This document shows positions 47,908 through 59,990 of a stretch of DNA of 64,000 nt, piece by piece. The stretch spans positions 6,291,481-6,355,480 of the forward strand of contig CP099844.1 of NCBI GenBank assembly GCA_030062745.1. The letters run 5' to 3'. The translations under genes and the position numbers were made by a program. Each line of letters starts with the position of its first letter. Within the stretch, counting starts at the first letter, position 1. Source of the DNA: Capitulum mitella. Lineage: Eukaryota > Arthropoda > Thecostraca > Pollicipedomorpha > Pollicipedidae. The notes below the pieces were generated by a model that saw nothing but the letters and a program-made list of their open reading frames with translations, was not told where the DNA came from and ran no database searches.

Positions 47908-48055
47908 CGACAGCCTATCAGTTCTCAGGACTGCTTCCAGCACGCAGACAGTTCCACCGGATCCACGCTGGGCATAACGAGGCGCCATTAATCTACCTAG
48001 TTCAGCCCGCGCATGATAAACTGCATTATCCCACAGGGAAAGTCGTGGTGGAAAC

Positions 48056-48061
48056 AATAAA
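48056..48061 (+). terminator. Candidate polyadenylation signal AATAAA
   Basis: AATAAA in GAAACAATAAAAAG, 149 bases after the stop codon of the 18-residue-repeat ORF, a usual 3' UTR length. Confidence 0.35.
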
Positions 48062-48479
48062 AAGACAAACAGAACCCGTTATAAATACGCCACCGAAATC
48101 GATAGTTCATGGCAAGAACTCAAAGAACGACTAAACCGCGTCTTCGTCGCATAATGAGTGCAGAAATACGGCCCATAACCTATGCCGAATACCGGCTGGC
48201 CCGTCAGTTTCGCAGTGTCCACGCCCGGCTCTGTGACTGGCAGGGGACAGAGGTCTGCGGGCGCCACGCGTGAGCGGACCAGCCTCCGCCGAGGCCGGAG
48301 GATGGGCGGGCGCGGGCGCCGTCTCCGGCCCTCCGGACCGGCCGAAGGGGACGGGGACGGGGACGGCGGAGGACAGGGAGCGCGCGCCGCCTAGCCGCCG
48401 CCGAACGGTCCCGCATCGGACCCGCCCGGGACGCGTCCCGCCGATCGTAGCCAGCCCGCATACTCGGCCACGTGTCGTA

Positions 48480-49733
48480 CTGTAATAGAAAACACATCAC
48501 GAACACCTCATGTCGTCGAAAATCCGGAAAACGGGGGAAAAGAAAAAGAAGCATGCTCGTGATGGTTTTTTGTTTGGTATGGTGGAAAATTACTGGTAAG
48601 GCCTACCAGCATTTTCTTTCGATTTCCGTGGGCCATGTCGACGTCCATAGACATATTGGCATATACGTACATACGAATATAGGCACCAGTCCTAAAACCT
48701 GAAAGCACTGCTGGGACCCAGACTCAACAAAAATATGCCAAGGATAATTATGATCGAAATGACCATAATGCACCACTTCCGGTCTTCGACAAAAAAACCG
48801 ATCTACTACATTCCGTTTGTCTAAGAATAATCATTCGTCTCATACTACTAATGGAACACATAACGGCAACTGCTCAACAAACCTCCAATGGAAGCACATT
48901 TCTCCCATCGTTATATTCTTCACTACCACTACAAATCGAGTTCCCTGGGAGACAAAGCCGACGCATAACTGTTAACCATCAAAAATGCGTATCTGTGAAG
49001 AGGAACATCTTTCACGGGCATCTTTTCCTATCTCACAATATGACACACTTTTTGAAAACTGCCTGACCGACGATACACTAGTAATCGCCTTACAGCGACG
49101 CAAAAGTACGAGGATCGCGTCGAGTCTGAGCATGGATGTGGCATCCCACAGTGCAGATAAAGTGGCAGCCTTCCGGGCTTTCCAGGCTATCAAAATCACC
49201 TCTATCGCGCTGCACAGAAAGAAATTCCACTACAAGAGGTCTGGCCTTGCCGACGTTGAAAACATTCCTGCAACCAAGCACGTGAGCAATTCGTCATCTT
49301 TGCGCCAGGACCAGACCAAGATGGATGAGACGGCGGATTTCGAAACGTCGCGCAATCCGAACGACTGGCTTTCTCGGTTTTCCCCACCATAATGCGTCTT
49401 CTTGCTTTAGACCTGCCGCAAGCGAGAACGAAAAAAAAACATGCATGTCTTGCACTAAGAAGCACTTTCAACATGGTAGAAAATGTTAATTCAGCGCAAG
49501 TAAAGACGAGTAATCCGAAAGATGTCAGAAGCAACTGCCGATAAATCCCGCATGACAGCATATCTCAGTAACGGACAGATACAAGGATTAAACCAATGAC
49601 GTCAATGGATCCAGTGAAACCTTCAAATCCCGCACAAATGATGGCAGAAACGATGAAAATGTCACACCGACGCTCACCACTGCAATCGATATCTCCGGTG
49701 AAATCTGACATACAACGATGGTTCGTATTTTTG

Positions 49734-49779
<46 letters not shown>

Positions 49780-50549
49780 CACTACGGCACAAAACGAGCA
49801 AAAATCGCACACACCACACATATAACGCTATGTTTATGGTGAAATCGAGTGGCAAAGCCGTGTGCGTGTGCGGGTCATGTCCTATGATGTGATGTAACAA
49901 TCGTGTGTTACTGTTCGTTCTAAGATGGGATTATCTGTGAAACGCGCGATTGCAAATCTTTATGCGGTGCACTTATGCGGAGCACGAATAACGCATCTTT
50001 CTAAAATGTCTACATAGGCATATAGGCCAATTACTTGCAAGCAATTAGTTTTTATGCATTTGCTTGTAACCACTAATCCGCCTTATGTATTGCGGTCGAC
50101 AAAGAGGGGACGCATATGTCATTTAATTTCATTTTTTATTCATTTTTTTTTATTTAATTTAATTCAGCTTTTATGTCATTGAAGTCTTCGCCTATCAGCG
50201 CTGTATGGTGAGAAAAGGCTTAGTGTCTCGATTGGCTCGGTTGTTTTTTTTTATTTTCTTAAGACACTTCTTGATGAAAGAATGGGCTGCAGGCAACAAC
50301 ACAAAATGAGGGAACCGGAGACACCTGCTGTTCCGAGATAGATGCATCATTCTAACATGAGCCCAGACATACGAACACATGAGTGACGGTCGCTACTTAG
50401 CCAGTCCAGCATGAAAAGGAACCGACATTTAGCGATGACATGCAGCGACAAAATTTAAGCGATAACAAGCGTAACAACAGGAAAGAGGCACCATGCATCA
50501 TGTCGTGATGCCTACTAGCCCAATGAACGGATTCTTAACGACACAATAC
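48480..50549. other. No recognised gene
   Basis: A 135-codon plus-strand ORF at 48985-49392 and a 119-codon antisense ORF are unrecognised. The stretch is otherwise unique AT-richer sequence around the TA microsatellite. Confidence 0.4.
49736..49779. repeat. (TA)n microsatellite
   Basis: TA run of about 44 bp. Confidence 0.95.
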
Positions 50550-50798
50550 ATCCTAGAGCCGTCCCGCTGCCCATAAAAATTAAGCCCAATCCAAGTTTTG
50601 TTTTTGCTAGATTCAGCTTTTCCGTGGGACATGTTATCTTTCTTATTTTACTATATTCTTATCATATAATAAATGTTATCCGCCGGCGTTGGCATAGACT
50701 TATAGTACATGGTGGTCCAGTTCAGGCACTAGCGGATGCATACATCTTCAAGGTGGCCAAATTTATCGTGTCTCACTTCTAAGCCAATGACAGCCAGT
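50550..50798. repeat. Dispersed repeat, copy A
   Basis: Partner of 51890-52110, same orientation, with a different middle (a longer AT-rich segment near 50640-50690). No mariner sequence flanks it, which shows the repeat is an independent unit. Confidence 0.75.
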
Positions 50799-51559
50799 CT
50801 AACCCCAGGGTCACAAGATTTAAACTTTGCGCGAACCATATCGGCGTGCGGCGTGCTGACTCGAATGCTGCAACAATACTTTCCGAGACATCGTCTTTTG
50901 TTTCAATATCTCCCGGGGACAATCAAGGTCGATGATGGAATTTTCCGCACGAAAATGGCGTTGGGTAGGTTTTTCGTGTTTACAAATCACCACGACAATC
51001 TCGGTCTGCCTCCGGGTTGCTGATTTTGCAACAAAACATTGTCACCTTTCGTCAGATGGAACGAGATTGCAAGTGGCTAACTCTGCCGTTTTTCTTGAAA
51101 GCGCATCCGCTGTTTCTAGACCCATATTTTATTTTTAAATGCTACTGTTACCCGTGAGCATAAAAGCCGCATTTCAACGCGGGCGCACACATATAACGCA
51201 CACAAATACAATATTTTGGTCACAAAGACGTGTCAGCCTAAGTGCCTTCCGAAACTAACCTCAAGCAAGACCAATGACATTTGTCAAAAAACCCAATTAT
51301 TTCGCATCTTGGTAATATCATGTTTCGGAAGCATTTTGCATCAGCATCGACATCGCTGGCGCGAACGCAGAAAGAGACGAAGGCCTCGGCAAATGATGTG
51401 CGCTTCGTGAACATCATAAAAAAAGCAACACGGATTCACAGGTCTGCGGGAAACTAATGGACTATTCGCGATCTCCACGCCAATACCTTGTTGCATGAAA
51501 GCGTTGTTTCATAAAACACCGATATTTTATACATTACTGGATCAATATTTTTAAGAGGC

Positions 51560-52850
51560 AAATCACACAGGAAGGAAAACAAATAAAAATATCGACTTCA
51601 AATCATTTTTATAAATCATCTGAGTACTTTCCGTCACTTGACACACACTTCCCCATCGGGCAATGAGATCGCAAATACTATTTCCCAGGCATTCTTCACA
51701 CATGTGTCTGACATCGGTATTCACTGCGCGTGATAAATCACCGGCGCAAGTTAAGTGCCACCCTTTAAAAGGCCTTTTCAGCTTACTCGACAGGTGAAAA
51801 TCGGAAGGTGCGAAATCCGGACAGCACGGTAGTTGCCCTGGCACATCATATTCAAGATTACTCGGCACATCAATTACACATCCCGGCACATCCTACAGTC
51901 GCCCTGCTGCCTATAAAAATCGAACGCAATGCAAATTTTGTTTTCGCTAGATTCAGGTATCCCGACGGGCAAGTTATCCTTTTTTCTGAAGGCACTGATA
52001 TACACTTCTAGTACATAATGGTGCAGTTCAGGCACTAACGGGTGCATACATCTTCAAGGCAGTCATATCTATCATATTATGTCTGACTTCTAAGCCAATG
52101 ACAGTTGGTCCTGCTCATGTATCATCGGTTTCACGTCTCACGTGAGGACGCTGACTGTCACTCTGCAATATGACCCCGTTCCTGAAGACCGCTGCACTTC
52201 GTTTCCAATGCACAGCGAAGAACGGTTTTCGGGAAGTGGGAGCAGCATGAAGCTGTGACAATGGCTGGTTGGAACTTGATGTATCACGAGAAATCCCCCC
52301 TTCCTCTAAAAGACAATAAGCGTGACCTTGGAAATGCTCTCACGATTGCCCGCCGATGCTAATTGGCACTTCTTCGTCCAATCTTTGGAAATGTTTCTGT
52401 CCGCTGGGCCATAACAGTAAAACCAATCAACTCCGGTGACGATACGATCTAAGATCAGTGAAAGCCATCTACTTTGCACAGATTCTCGTCATGAAGAGTC
52501 TATCACGCAGGATGATCCAAACAGATCGGGATGACATGCCAGCTTTTTACGCTTGAGTGCAAATAGATACACGTTTATCATCCGTTGCTAACTTGCGGAC
52601 AAGTGCCACATGGTTATCGTCATTGGCAGTCATCGATTCCGGCTCACGTCTTTGTGGTTGCATGTCTGTTCGCCCAGTCTTGAATCTATCGATCCAGTTG
52701 AAGACGTTCGCTTTGTTCATGGATGTTTCGCCATAGATTTTGTGGAGCGTAACACAATGTCAGACAACATTGCGCCTTCTTGGAGCGAAAATTTGATCGC
52801 TGATCGAATTTCTGTGTGACCGTTATCGTGGTATACCTGGTCCATGTTGT
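51560..52850 (-). pseudogene. Decayed mariner-family transposase (DD34D type), split by an insertion
   Basis: Minus-strand relic of a mariner transposase, which cuts and pastes a TIR element at TA sites. Collinear pieces: a helix-turn-helix start with RSAIKFSLQEGAM (near 52795-52830); the second DNA-binding region YGETSMNKANVFNW (near 52690-52735) after a frameshift; IVTGVDWFYCYG (near 52408-52443), where families read TGDE, so the first catalytic Asp is altered; NGVILQSDSQRPHV (near 52143-52184), the second-Asp region; and CPDFAPSDFHL (near 51794-51826), the third-Asp motif, Asp retained. Stops and frameshifts lie between pieces. A 221-bp dispersed repeat (51890-52110) separates the second and third catalytic regions. 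The copy is dead. Terminal inverted repeats were not identified. Confidence 0.8.
51890..52110. repeat. Dispersed repeat, copy B, inserted in the mariner relic
   Basis: About 75% identical to 50550-50798: shared words include CTGCCYATAAAAAT, CAGTTCAGGCACTA, GCATACATCTTCAAGG and CTTCTAAGCCAATGACAG. It sits exactly between two collinear mariner fragments and is therefore younger than the transposase. No inverted ends or clear target-site duplication were seen. Confidence 0.75.
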
Positions 52851-53465
52851 TGCACTTGTCGGCTGTTTTCAGTGACAAACAAGGCAATGATCAACAGCCT
52901 CCACAGCAGGCAATGTTGAAACGATAAGGAATTTATGTTTATGTTTACATGAAACTTCTTTTCGTCGATGCCAAACCCTGTCGGCAGGTGAACTCCATCG
53001 TACGTTCGTCCCATATGAGCTATGTTAAGGTAGTGTGGAGAAGCGGACCGACAATGAAATCATTTTTGGTACGTTCTGCTCTGGAGAAGCCCCGTGCCTT
53101 GCTGATAGCGAACGTGCCACGCGCATCAATGGCTTAAAAGGCAGTTGTACACGAGATTATGAGGTTACATGCGACAGATGAACTGCATTTTTTGTGTCGG
53201 AGAAACAAAGTGTAGCATCAGGGATCTATAAAATGAACAACTCGGGGATGCCTGACTTCGGCGACCAAACACACCCCTAGATAACCACATGATTGACAAA
53301 CATACTGGCATGAACCATCCATGATGTCTCATGACAAACATCCTGGTCTGCCACAGGCCCTTTTTCCATGTGCACCTGAATTTTGACGTCGTGCTCTAGA
53401 TCAGTATTATTACACACTTACCCCTGACGTAAAAAAAACACACTAACGCTACACGAGATCACTCC

Positions 53466-53920
53466 TGACCATGACTTATCATATGGACGAGACAGCGGCG
53501 TCAATTTCTGTAAATGATTGGGTGGGCCAAGCCCCGGGCCCGACAACCTAATCTCCCGAAAGGTGGGTTTCTCAACGGATTTAGGCCACTTTATTTTGAT
53601 CAGTGAAAATTTTTGAGCTTTTTGTTACTAATTTTGAAATAAGAAATTGCGTATACATCCCATGTAACCCAAGTATATATATATATGTGTAGACATATAT
53701 ACAGAAGACAGAAAATAGACAGATGCATCACTTTATGCCTCATTCCATACTTTCTGGCTATCTTTTATCTATTGCAGCCGTTTCTTTCGTTCTTTTTTCC
53801 CAATGCCCTTTAAAACTGGAAGAAAATATTGGAGGGGCCCAAACCAACACTGAGGGCGCCCAAATTAACATTGGGTGGGCCACGGCCCCCTCGAAAGAAT
53901 ACATATCGACACCCCTGCGA
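53466..53920. repeat. Dispersed repeat with internal TA microsatellite, copy 2
   Basis: Second copy of the 41231-41764 family with a much shorter microsatellite (53674-53702). It abuts the left end of an inverted-ended 1.2-kb element at 53936. Confidence 0.8.
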
Positions 53921-53935
53921 CAAGACATTCAGTTA

Positions 53936-55157
53936 ACCCGTCCCTGACTGGGGGGGCAGTTAACTGTCCCCCTGAGGTTTTTCTGGGATTGCGAGAGAAC
54001 GAACAAACACACAGTCACGGAACTTCGAGTACATTTTGCTCCATCAAGTTTACATCTCGTGTCAAAATTTTGACCTCAGGTCAGGTCAGGTGCCTCACCT
54101 AGGTCAGGTCAAACAGACCTATGTCAAAAAAAGTTTAGCGCCCTCTAACTTTTTCGCAAAACAAGATATCTCAATAATAATTTCAGGGATTAGTGATCGT
54201 GATAGATGCAACAAATCTGCTATCTCAGATTTTTCGGAATTTTCCGAATCACTGACCTAAGGTCAAGCCCATTTTTAAGACATATCGTCCTTTTTTCGGA
54301 AACTGACGGAATATTTCGTAACATTTTTAGTGTGGAGTCAAGCAGTCATCTAGTTGCCGTCATTGCGCAAAGTATCAACGACTTCCAGCCAATGACCTGA
54401 GGTCAGGTCACGAATAACTGCTGTGAGCCAAAATGCACCACCGTCAAAATCGACGATGAATTACTCAGAATGGGTAGAAAATGGCAGAACTAGCTTGCAC
54501 AGGCGTAAGTAATACCAGGAACCTCAAAAAGTTTGAAAAAATTGCGTATTTTGGAAATAAACAGGCACTCGCGAATAAAGCCCCGCCAATTCTGTAGATT
54601 GGTAACTAATTAATTTTTCTGAAATTTAAGCATGAAAAACCATGACAAGAATCACTAACATCAATAAAATATACATAGCTAAGCTTTTTTCGCGAAAATA
54701 AAGGAACGCTAAAATTAGTTACTGTCAATTTGGTACCGCATACGGCAGCGGCGCACACCGACAGCTGGCGGGAGAATTGCCGTGTCTTTAACTCAACGTT
54801 TCGGTTTATATATTGAACAAATCTGGGGAAATTAGACGTGTATCGGCATCCGCGGACCTTTACTTGTGCGCTCGTGCCTTTATCTAGGCATTATTAGTCA
54901 CAGCCCTTGAGATTCAGGCCATTTTTCGGTCTCATCCAATCGGCTATGAGAAAACATATATAGGGCGTAAATTGCTTACATACTATCTAAAACTAACAAA
55001 TGAGAGCAGTTTCGAGCTCTATTCGTCACAGGCTTTCCAACGGTATGCTTATTTTTATCGTGCGACCAACCGTTCGTGAGTTAGAGGGGGGCGGCAACTG
55101 CCCCCCCCCCCCAGTCGCCGATGTTCGAAACGGACCGACAGTCGTGCGCGGGTTAAA
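53936..55157. mobile_element. 1.2-kb element with TTAACCC-type inverted ends (copy II)
   Basis: Left end TTAACCCGTCCCTGACTGG, then a hairpin GGGGGGGCAGTTAACTGTCCCCC; right end has GGGGGCGGCAACTGCCCCCC (about 55085-55110), then GTGCGCGGGTTAAATG. Interior is AT-rich and non-coding, with dense AGGTCAGGTCA clusters at 54070-54120 and 54395-54412. Confidence 0.6.
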
Positions 55158-55527
55158 TGTGTTTCTGATTTGTGACTGATTAATCTAACAATTCGGTGTC
55201 TCCAGGGGTACTGGAGGTCGTTTATTCACTGAATGTATATTATAAAACTTTTGAACATTTTATGTACATAATGTGAAAGAGCACGTGCCACAGTAGAATA
55301 CTAGAGGCAAACCAACGCGTTACAAGGTTGATTTGGGGTCATAACTGAAGATCTGTACTGCAAACACATCTGTCCATCCGCTTCGTACCAAGATTACCCC
55401 CACTGATAAGTAGAAGACACTCACAAGCAAGGCGATAAAAGAGCAAGCCATATTCCCATTCATGCAACGGCACATTTGCACAATGAAACAAATCTGCATA
55501 ACAGCGGCGCACTTTGAGCTATAGGAA

Positions 55528-55601
55528 AAGTGTAGGCCAGCTGGGATGGAACCCAGGCTGCCTGATTCCAAGTCAGATACTATAACCAACACAACACACT
55601 T
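55528..55601 (-). repeat. tRNA-like sequence (tRNA pseudogene or SINE head)
   Basis: Minus strand reads TTGGTTATAGTATCTGAC, an anticodon-arm-like stem TCTGA/TCAGG around loop CTTGGAA, then GGGTTCCATCCC (B-box-like). Outer AAGTGTG/TACACTT can pair. The T-loop is one base short and extra bases precede the acceptor strand, so it is not a functional tRNA. Confidence 0.45.
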
Positions 55602-56130
55602 CTGCAGCGCATACGGGATGTCTAGGATGTGATCAATCAAGTAAACTGCACTGCTCGCGTCCAGTAACGGGTCCATAAAAAGTGGCACGCACCCTGCACG
55701 TTGCCCACCACATGGGATACTTTTGGACACCACCAGTGCTGGTCTATTTACCCACCAAACTTTAACCGCCTACGTCACTTCTGACGGCACTCTGAGGACC
55801 TCGAGTCCAAATCGAAACACATGCCTGTGGGTCGCCACGTGGATCGCATGTCGTAACCGATCACAAAACCGAGTACCCGCAGCCCATGTTGTCACCAAGT
55901 CTTGAAACAACAGCACCTGTCGTTTGGTCTGTACTTGTGATTAACGGAATTCTGAAGAGGTCCGGCTCATGCCAAGTGGCACGTGTCACACGCCACGAAT
56001 CGCTTCGAAACCTGCACCCTAATCTGTTTGCCGAGTCGGCGCAACCGATGGTGCCACTTGTGTTGCCTACAGACGCTGCAGGCTCCAAAGCTTGGACTCA
56101 CACACAGTTACAAGCATCTCAATCGCTTGG

Positions 56131-56204
56131 AGACACACACACGCGCACACACACACGTGCGCACGCGCACGCACGCACGCACGCACGCACGCACTCACGC
56201 ACCT
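56131..56204. repeat. (CA)n/(CGCA)n microsatellite
   Basis: CACACACACG grading into ACGCACGCACGC. Confidence 0.95.
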
Positions 56205-57149
56205 CGATCTGAACTTCTTTTGAGCGACTGCCGTGTATGACACCTCACTCTCTAAACGCGTGCAAAGCGCGTTTTCATCTCCTTCGATTATGAATAACAA
56301 GTTTGATTACTATCTCACGGAGCTGCATGACGCCATAAGCCGATTCGTCTCTCTATAAAGTAAGCCGCACAACACCGAAGAAAGAAAACACTAAAACTAG
56401 GACGGGCTAGGTCTGGTCTGAACTTGAACTGAGTTTTGGGGACTTCGGGGAACAGGGATCCAGTCAAGGCCAGATACGTAAAACTGCCAGTTGACAGCTC
56501 TCATCCCTATATGTCCTTGAGCTGTGCCGAACCCCTCGCTGCCACTGCGAGGAGACCTCGGCGACCCGGGGTCGCTGCACAAAGTTGCCAACTTCCTCGT
56601 TCGCCACTCCCGGCGACTGCGAAAAGTTCACGGACGGCGCCTTTAGCCGCCGTCGCGCCGGCACTTTCCCGCGAGAGAAAGTGTCGGCGGACGGCGCGGC
56701 GTTCCAGGATCCGCCGGCCGGCGTCGGCCGCAGGCTTTAGGCAGGCCCGTAATCCGGCGGCCGCAGGCCAATATAGCCTCTCGGGCCGACAGCGTGGGCG
56801 GCTAATCCTGCAGACGGCGGAAAAATCGCCCCTGCCCGCCCAGCGGCTTGCCAACAGCTTCGACCCAGCCGCTAAAGCCGCGTGACTCCTCGGACCGGGG
56901 CTGACGATGCGTGTCCAATTAAGAACATCTCATCTCAGCTACGCTCAGAGGCTGCGCGCTATTCATATATATACTGAATAACTCAAGAATTCCCCAACCA
57001 AGTGACTAATTCGGCTGATTCACACGGCAATAAATTCCCCTCGCTGATGCAACTCAGGATATTCCACACCTTTGGATTATATTTTCCATCCCCGCTCACG
57101 CCAAGCGTTCATACTGAACCGATTTCAGGTTCGCATGCATACGCAACAA

Positions 57150-57320
57150 ACGTGCCGTTTTTGCGTATAAATGGCAGATCACAGACATCCAAAGGCCGAA
57201 AAAATGTGGAAAGTCTGCAAAGGATGTCAATATTCATCTGAGAAAAATGGTGACGCAGGTCAGCCCTGGTCATGCGGTACGAAGGTTACACGCTAGTTCT
57301 CAGTACGACTAATATCCTGC
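57150..57320. repeat. Dispersed repeat pair, copy 1
   Basis: GTGCCGTTTTTGCGTATAAATGG and CCTGGTCATGCGGTACGAAGG-type words recur in the same order in copy 2 at 58150-58325, about 1 kb away. Confidence 0.55.
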
Positions 57321-58149
57321 GTAAAAGATCATGAATCCCTTAAAATGGACTGGTGAAATACAACACAATACAGTGCAATACGATCGCAGCTTTATTCATG
57401 CCAACTTCAATGATTTCCTGAGTAGGTTCCCATATTGGCATACTGGGCATTGCTTCACCGAGGGCTACTGAGTTACGAGTGGAAGCGTCTGACGGCATCA
57501 CGTGCGTGCAACGTATGGCGTCCCACAACGTCGTGCCGCAACGCCCTCGAAAGTTGCTGCTTGCGGTCCAACGTCGGAAGCCGAAAAACCTACTGAATAA
57601 ATCCGGAGCTTTTGGCTGATGTCATCTGGCAGTTATATAGGAAAAATCAACGGGTTTTCGGAAAGGGTAAGCACACCTTTACTGACTCGCGGATCAACGC
57701 CCTCATTGTAAGCGTTAGTGGGACCGCGACAGAGCAAGCAATAGTGACCGGGAGATTACTGCAGGTTAATGACCCACACTGGGAAAAGTTCACGAAACAA
57801 ACCTGAAAGAAGTGGTTCGGGTCATTCACTGGTTCACGTGACGTAATCCGGTGAAGATTAAAGTTTTCTTTACCTCTTGGCATTCAGAGTATTCTTGTCA
57901 TGCGTCCTTGCGTTAGAGCTATCAACTAAGGCACATAGTTAATGAATTTTTTTAAGTGACGTTATGGATTCATCCGACATTTGCTGGGACATTCCGCCAC
58001 CTTCCACTGCTGCGGTGGGGAAACAGCCTCCCACCGCCACAGTCAATCATTCCGCGACCACTAGCCTCAATGATGCAATACCGAGTATGTCAAATTCGTG
58101 GCCCTCTAGATAATGTCAAGCTCTCAGGCCATACCAAAGGCCTATTTGG

Positions 58150-58325
58150 GAAGTGCCGTTTTCGCGTATTAATGGGAGACTTCAGTCATCCTTCGACCGA
58201 CAATGGCGAAAACATGTTCAAAGGAGACCGATATACGACAGAAAAAATGGCGTTGAAGTCAACCTGGGTCGTGCGGTATCAAAAGGCCAATACATGTTCA
58301 TTTTAAATATGCCTAATATCTTTCC
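58150..58325. repeat. Dispersed repeat pair, copy 2
   Basis: Partner of 57150-57320, sharing GTGCCGTTTTCGCGTATTAAT, GACAGAAAAAATGG-like and CCTGGGTCGTGCGGTATC words and the ending CCTAATATC. Confidence 0.55.
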
Positions 58326-58789
58326 AGCTATTTTACATCTGCTATGAAACCCCATTAAATGCATCCAAATACTGTTATTTGCACCAGACAGCCCAGAAAT
58401 GGAATGAAATAAAATGAAAAAATAAGAAAAAACGGAAATGTCATAACTAGCTTTACGACCTAAATTGGCGCCAGATAACGAAGCACTATCAAATAAATTT
58501 TCCTAACGATGGTGCTAGACGAAGGTCTGCGTTTACCTCTCATAACACCATAATACACACTACACACTAGCCTCGCACCACCAGGATATCGATAAAGATA
58601 CAAAACTATCAAAAACGGTATAAATCGCAAAACATCACCGTCCTTATGACATTAAGTCGACATGACCTCGGATGGCCTTCGCAAGAAAATTCCCCAAAAT
58701 GTGCACAGCTGACGTACAAAGGGACACTGCAAATTTGGCGACGCTGCACCGTTTAAACATCGGGTTATCCGGCGGAGGAAAAAACAGGA

Positions 58790-58830
58790 CGCCTGCCCCC
58801 CCCCCGCCCCCAAGCACGTTACGGGTTAGC
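58790..58830. mobile_element. Solo end of the TTAACCC element family
   Basis: C-run (CTGCCCCCCCCCCGCCCCC) followed by GTTACGGGTTAG, resembling the right end of copy II. Confidence 0.35.
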
Positions 58831-59332
58831 CCGCGAAATACTGCGGCAATTGTTGCGCTTCCTGGGTTTCTCCGGCGTAACTTCCAAATGACAAAAGACA
58901 GTGGTACCAAATTTTTCAGTAACGTTACCTGAACAGCACAACCACATTTTAGAAGAATCAGCTGACCAGGCCACCATACGTCAGGTCATATGACGTCATA
59001 AACCGAGCCACAGACATAGTTTTTGGGTACTGTTGTCCGTTGTCCGTTGGGACTTCGGTATGTCCTCCCTTTTTTAAGTGATTTTCAAGAAGCTTATCGG
59101 GGATGATAAAAATACCAAACATCAAGTTGCATAAGTCAAAAATGATCTCAAGTGAGGTCAACGATGGTTACTTGCTAGCTTTTAAGTGTCGATTTAGCCT
59201 TTTTTCCTTGGACAAATCTAGCTTTAGCTACGAACGTATTTCAGATACATAAAACCACATACCACTTTAGAGCTTCTTGTGGGATTCTACACCAGTTACA
59301 TGTAAAAGATTACACCAGAACATGAACTAATT

Positions 59333-59653
59333 TAACCTGGTGCCATTCGTTGATCTCTTTTGCAGTATGGTTGGTCGTGACAAGGTAAGTTCATTCGATG
59401 CTTCGTACTGCAATTCTGACCACACTTGCCATAATAATATGTTTCAGAAGCGTTCGGCACATAAACGTCCAATTCAGGGCTCTGACCTGACCTTTGACGT
59501 CATCCGTGACCGCGATGTCAACAAATGGTGCATATCTGGGGCCTCACGGTGGCGGGTTATTCATCTCCATTTTAATAATCGAAATGAGATGCTCTCCTCC
59601 CCGCCACTAGCCGAAAGGAGGTGAAATGCCATAGCCAGTGCCGGGTTAACGTT
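59333..59653. mobile_element. Short derivative with TTAACC ends
   Basis: TTTAACCTGGTGCC at 59333 is inverted relative to AGTGCCGGGTTAACG at 59639. A GC hairpin CTCCTCCCCGCC...GGAGG (59593-59622) lies inside the right end. About 320 bp, so a deletion derivative or two unrelated ends. Confidence 0.4.
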
Positions 59654-59990
59654 CCGGTGATTGCAGAGGACGCTGTCCGTATTGGTCGAGTTTAGTTCCT
59701 CTCCTGTAACCGAAGCTGCAGACCTAATCACGTGAAAAGACAAATCAGCATGCTACCGAAACGTGCTGGTTGCTAAGCCACTGGTATTTATTCGCGCTGC
59801 AAAACAAATACATATTCCTCATCCGTCTTTTCAGCCCCAGTTCCTAGACCACGTTTTCACGAGCGCGGTGTCTGTGTAACGACGAAAATAGCTCGTCGGC
59901 TTCTCTGACGTCGCCCTTCCCCGCCCGAAAATGAGACCATCCCATTAGCATGTGTTGCTCTGCTGAGCTATTAGTCGAACGGGTCAGCAT

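Larger units (their letters stand above)
55158..57149. other. No recognised gene; GC-rich patch 56540-56890
   Basis: Holds the tRNA-like sequence at 55528-55601, the CA/CGCA microsatellite and a GC-rich patch with low-complexity ORFs on both strands. Confidence 0.4.
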
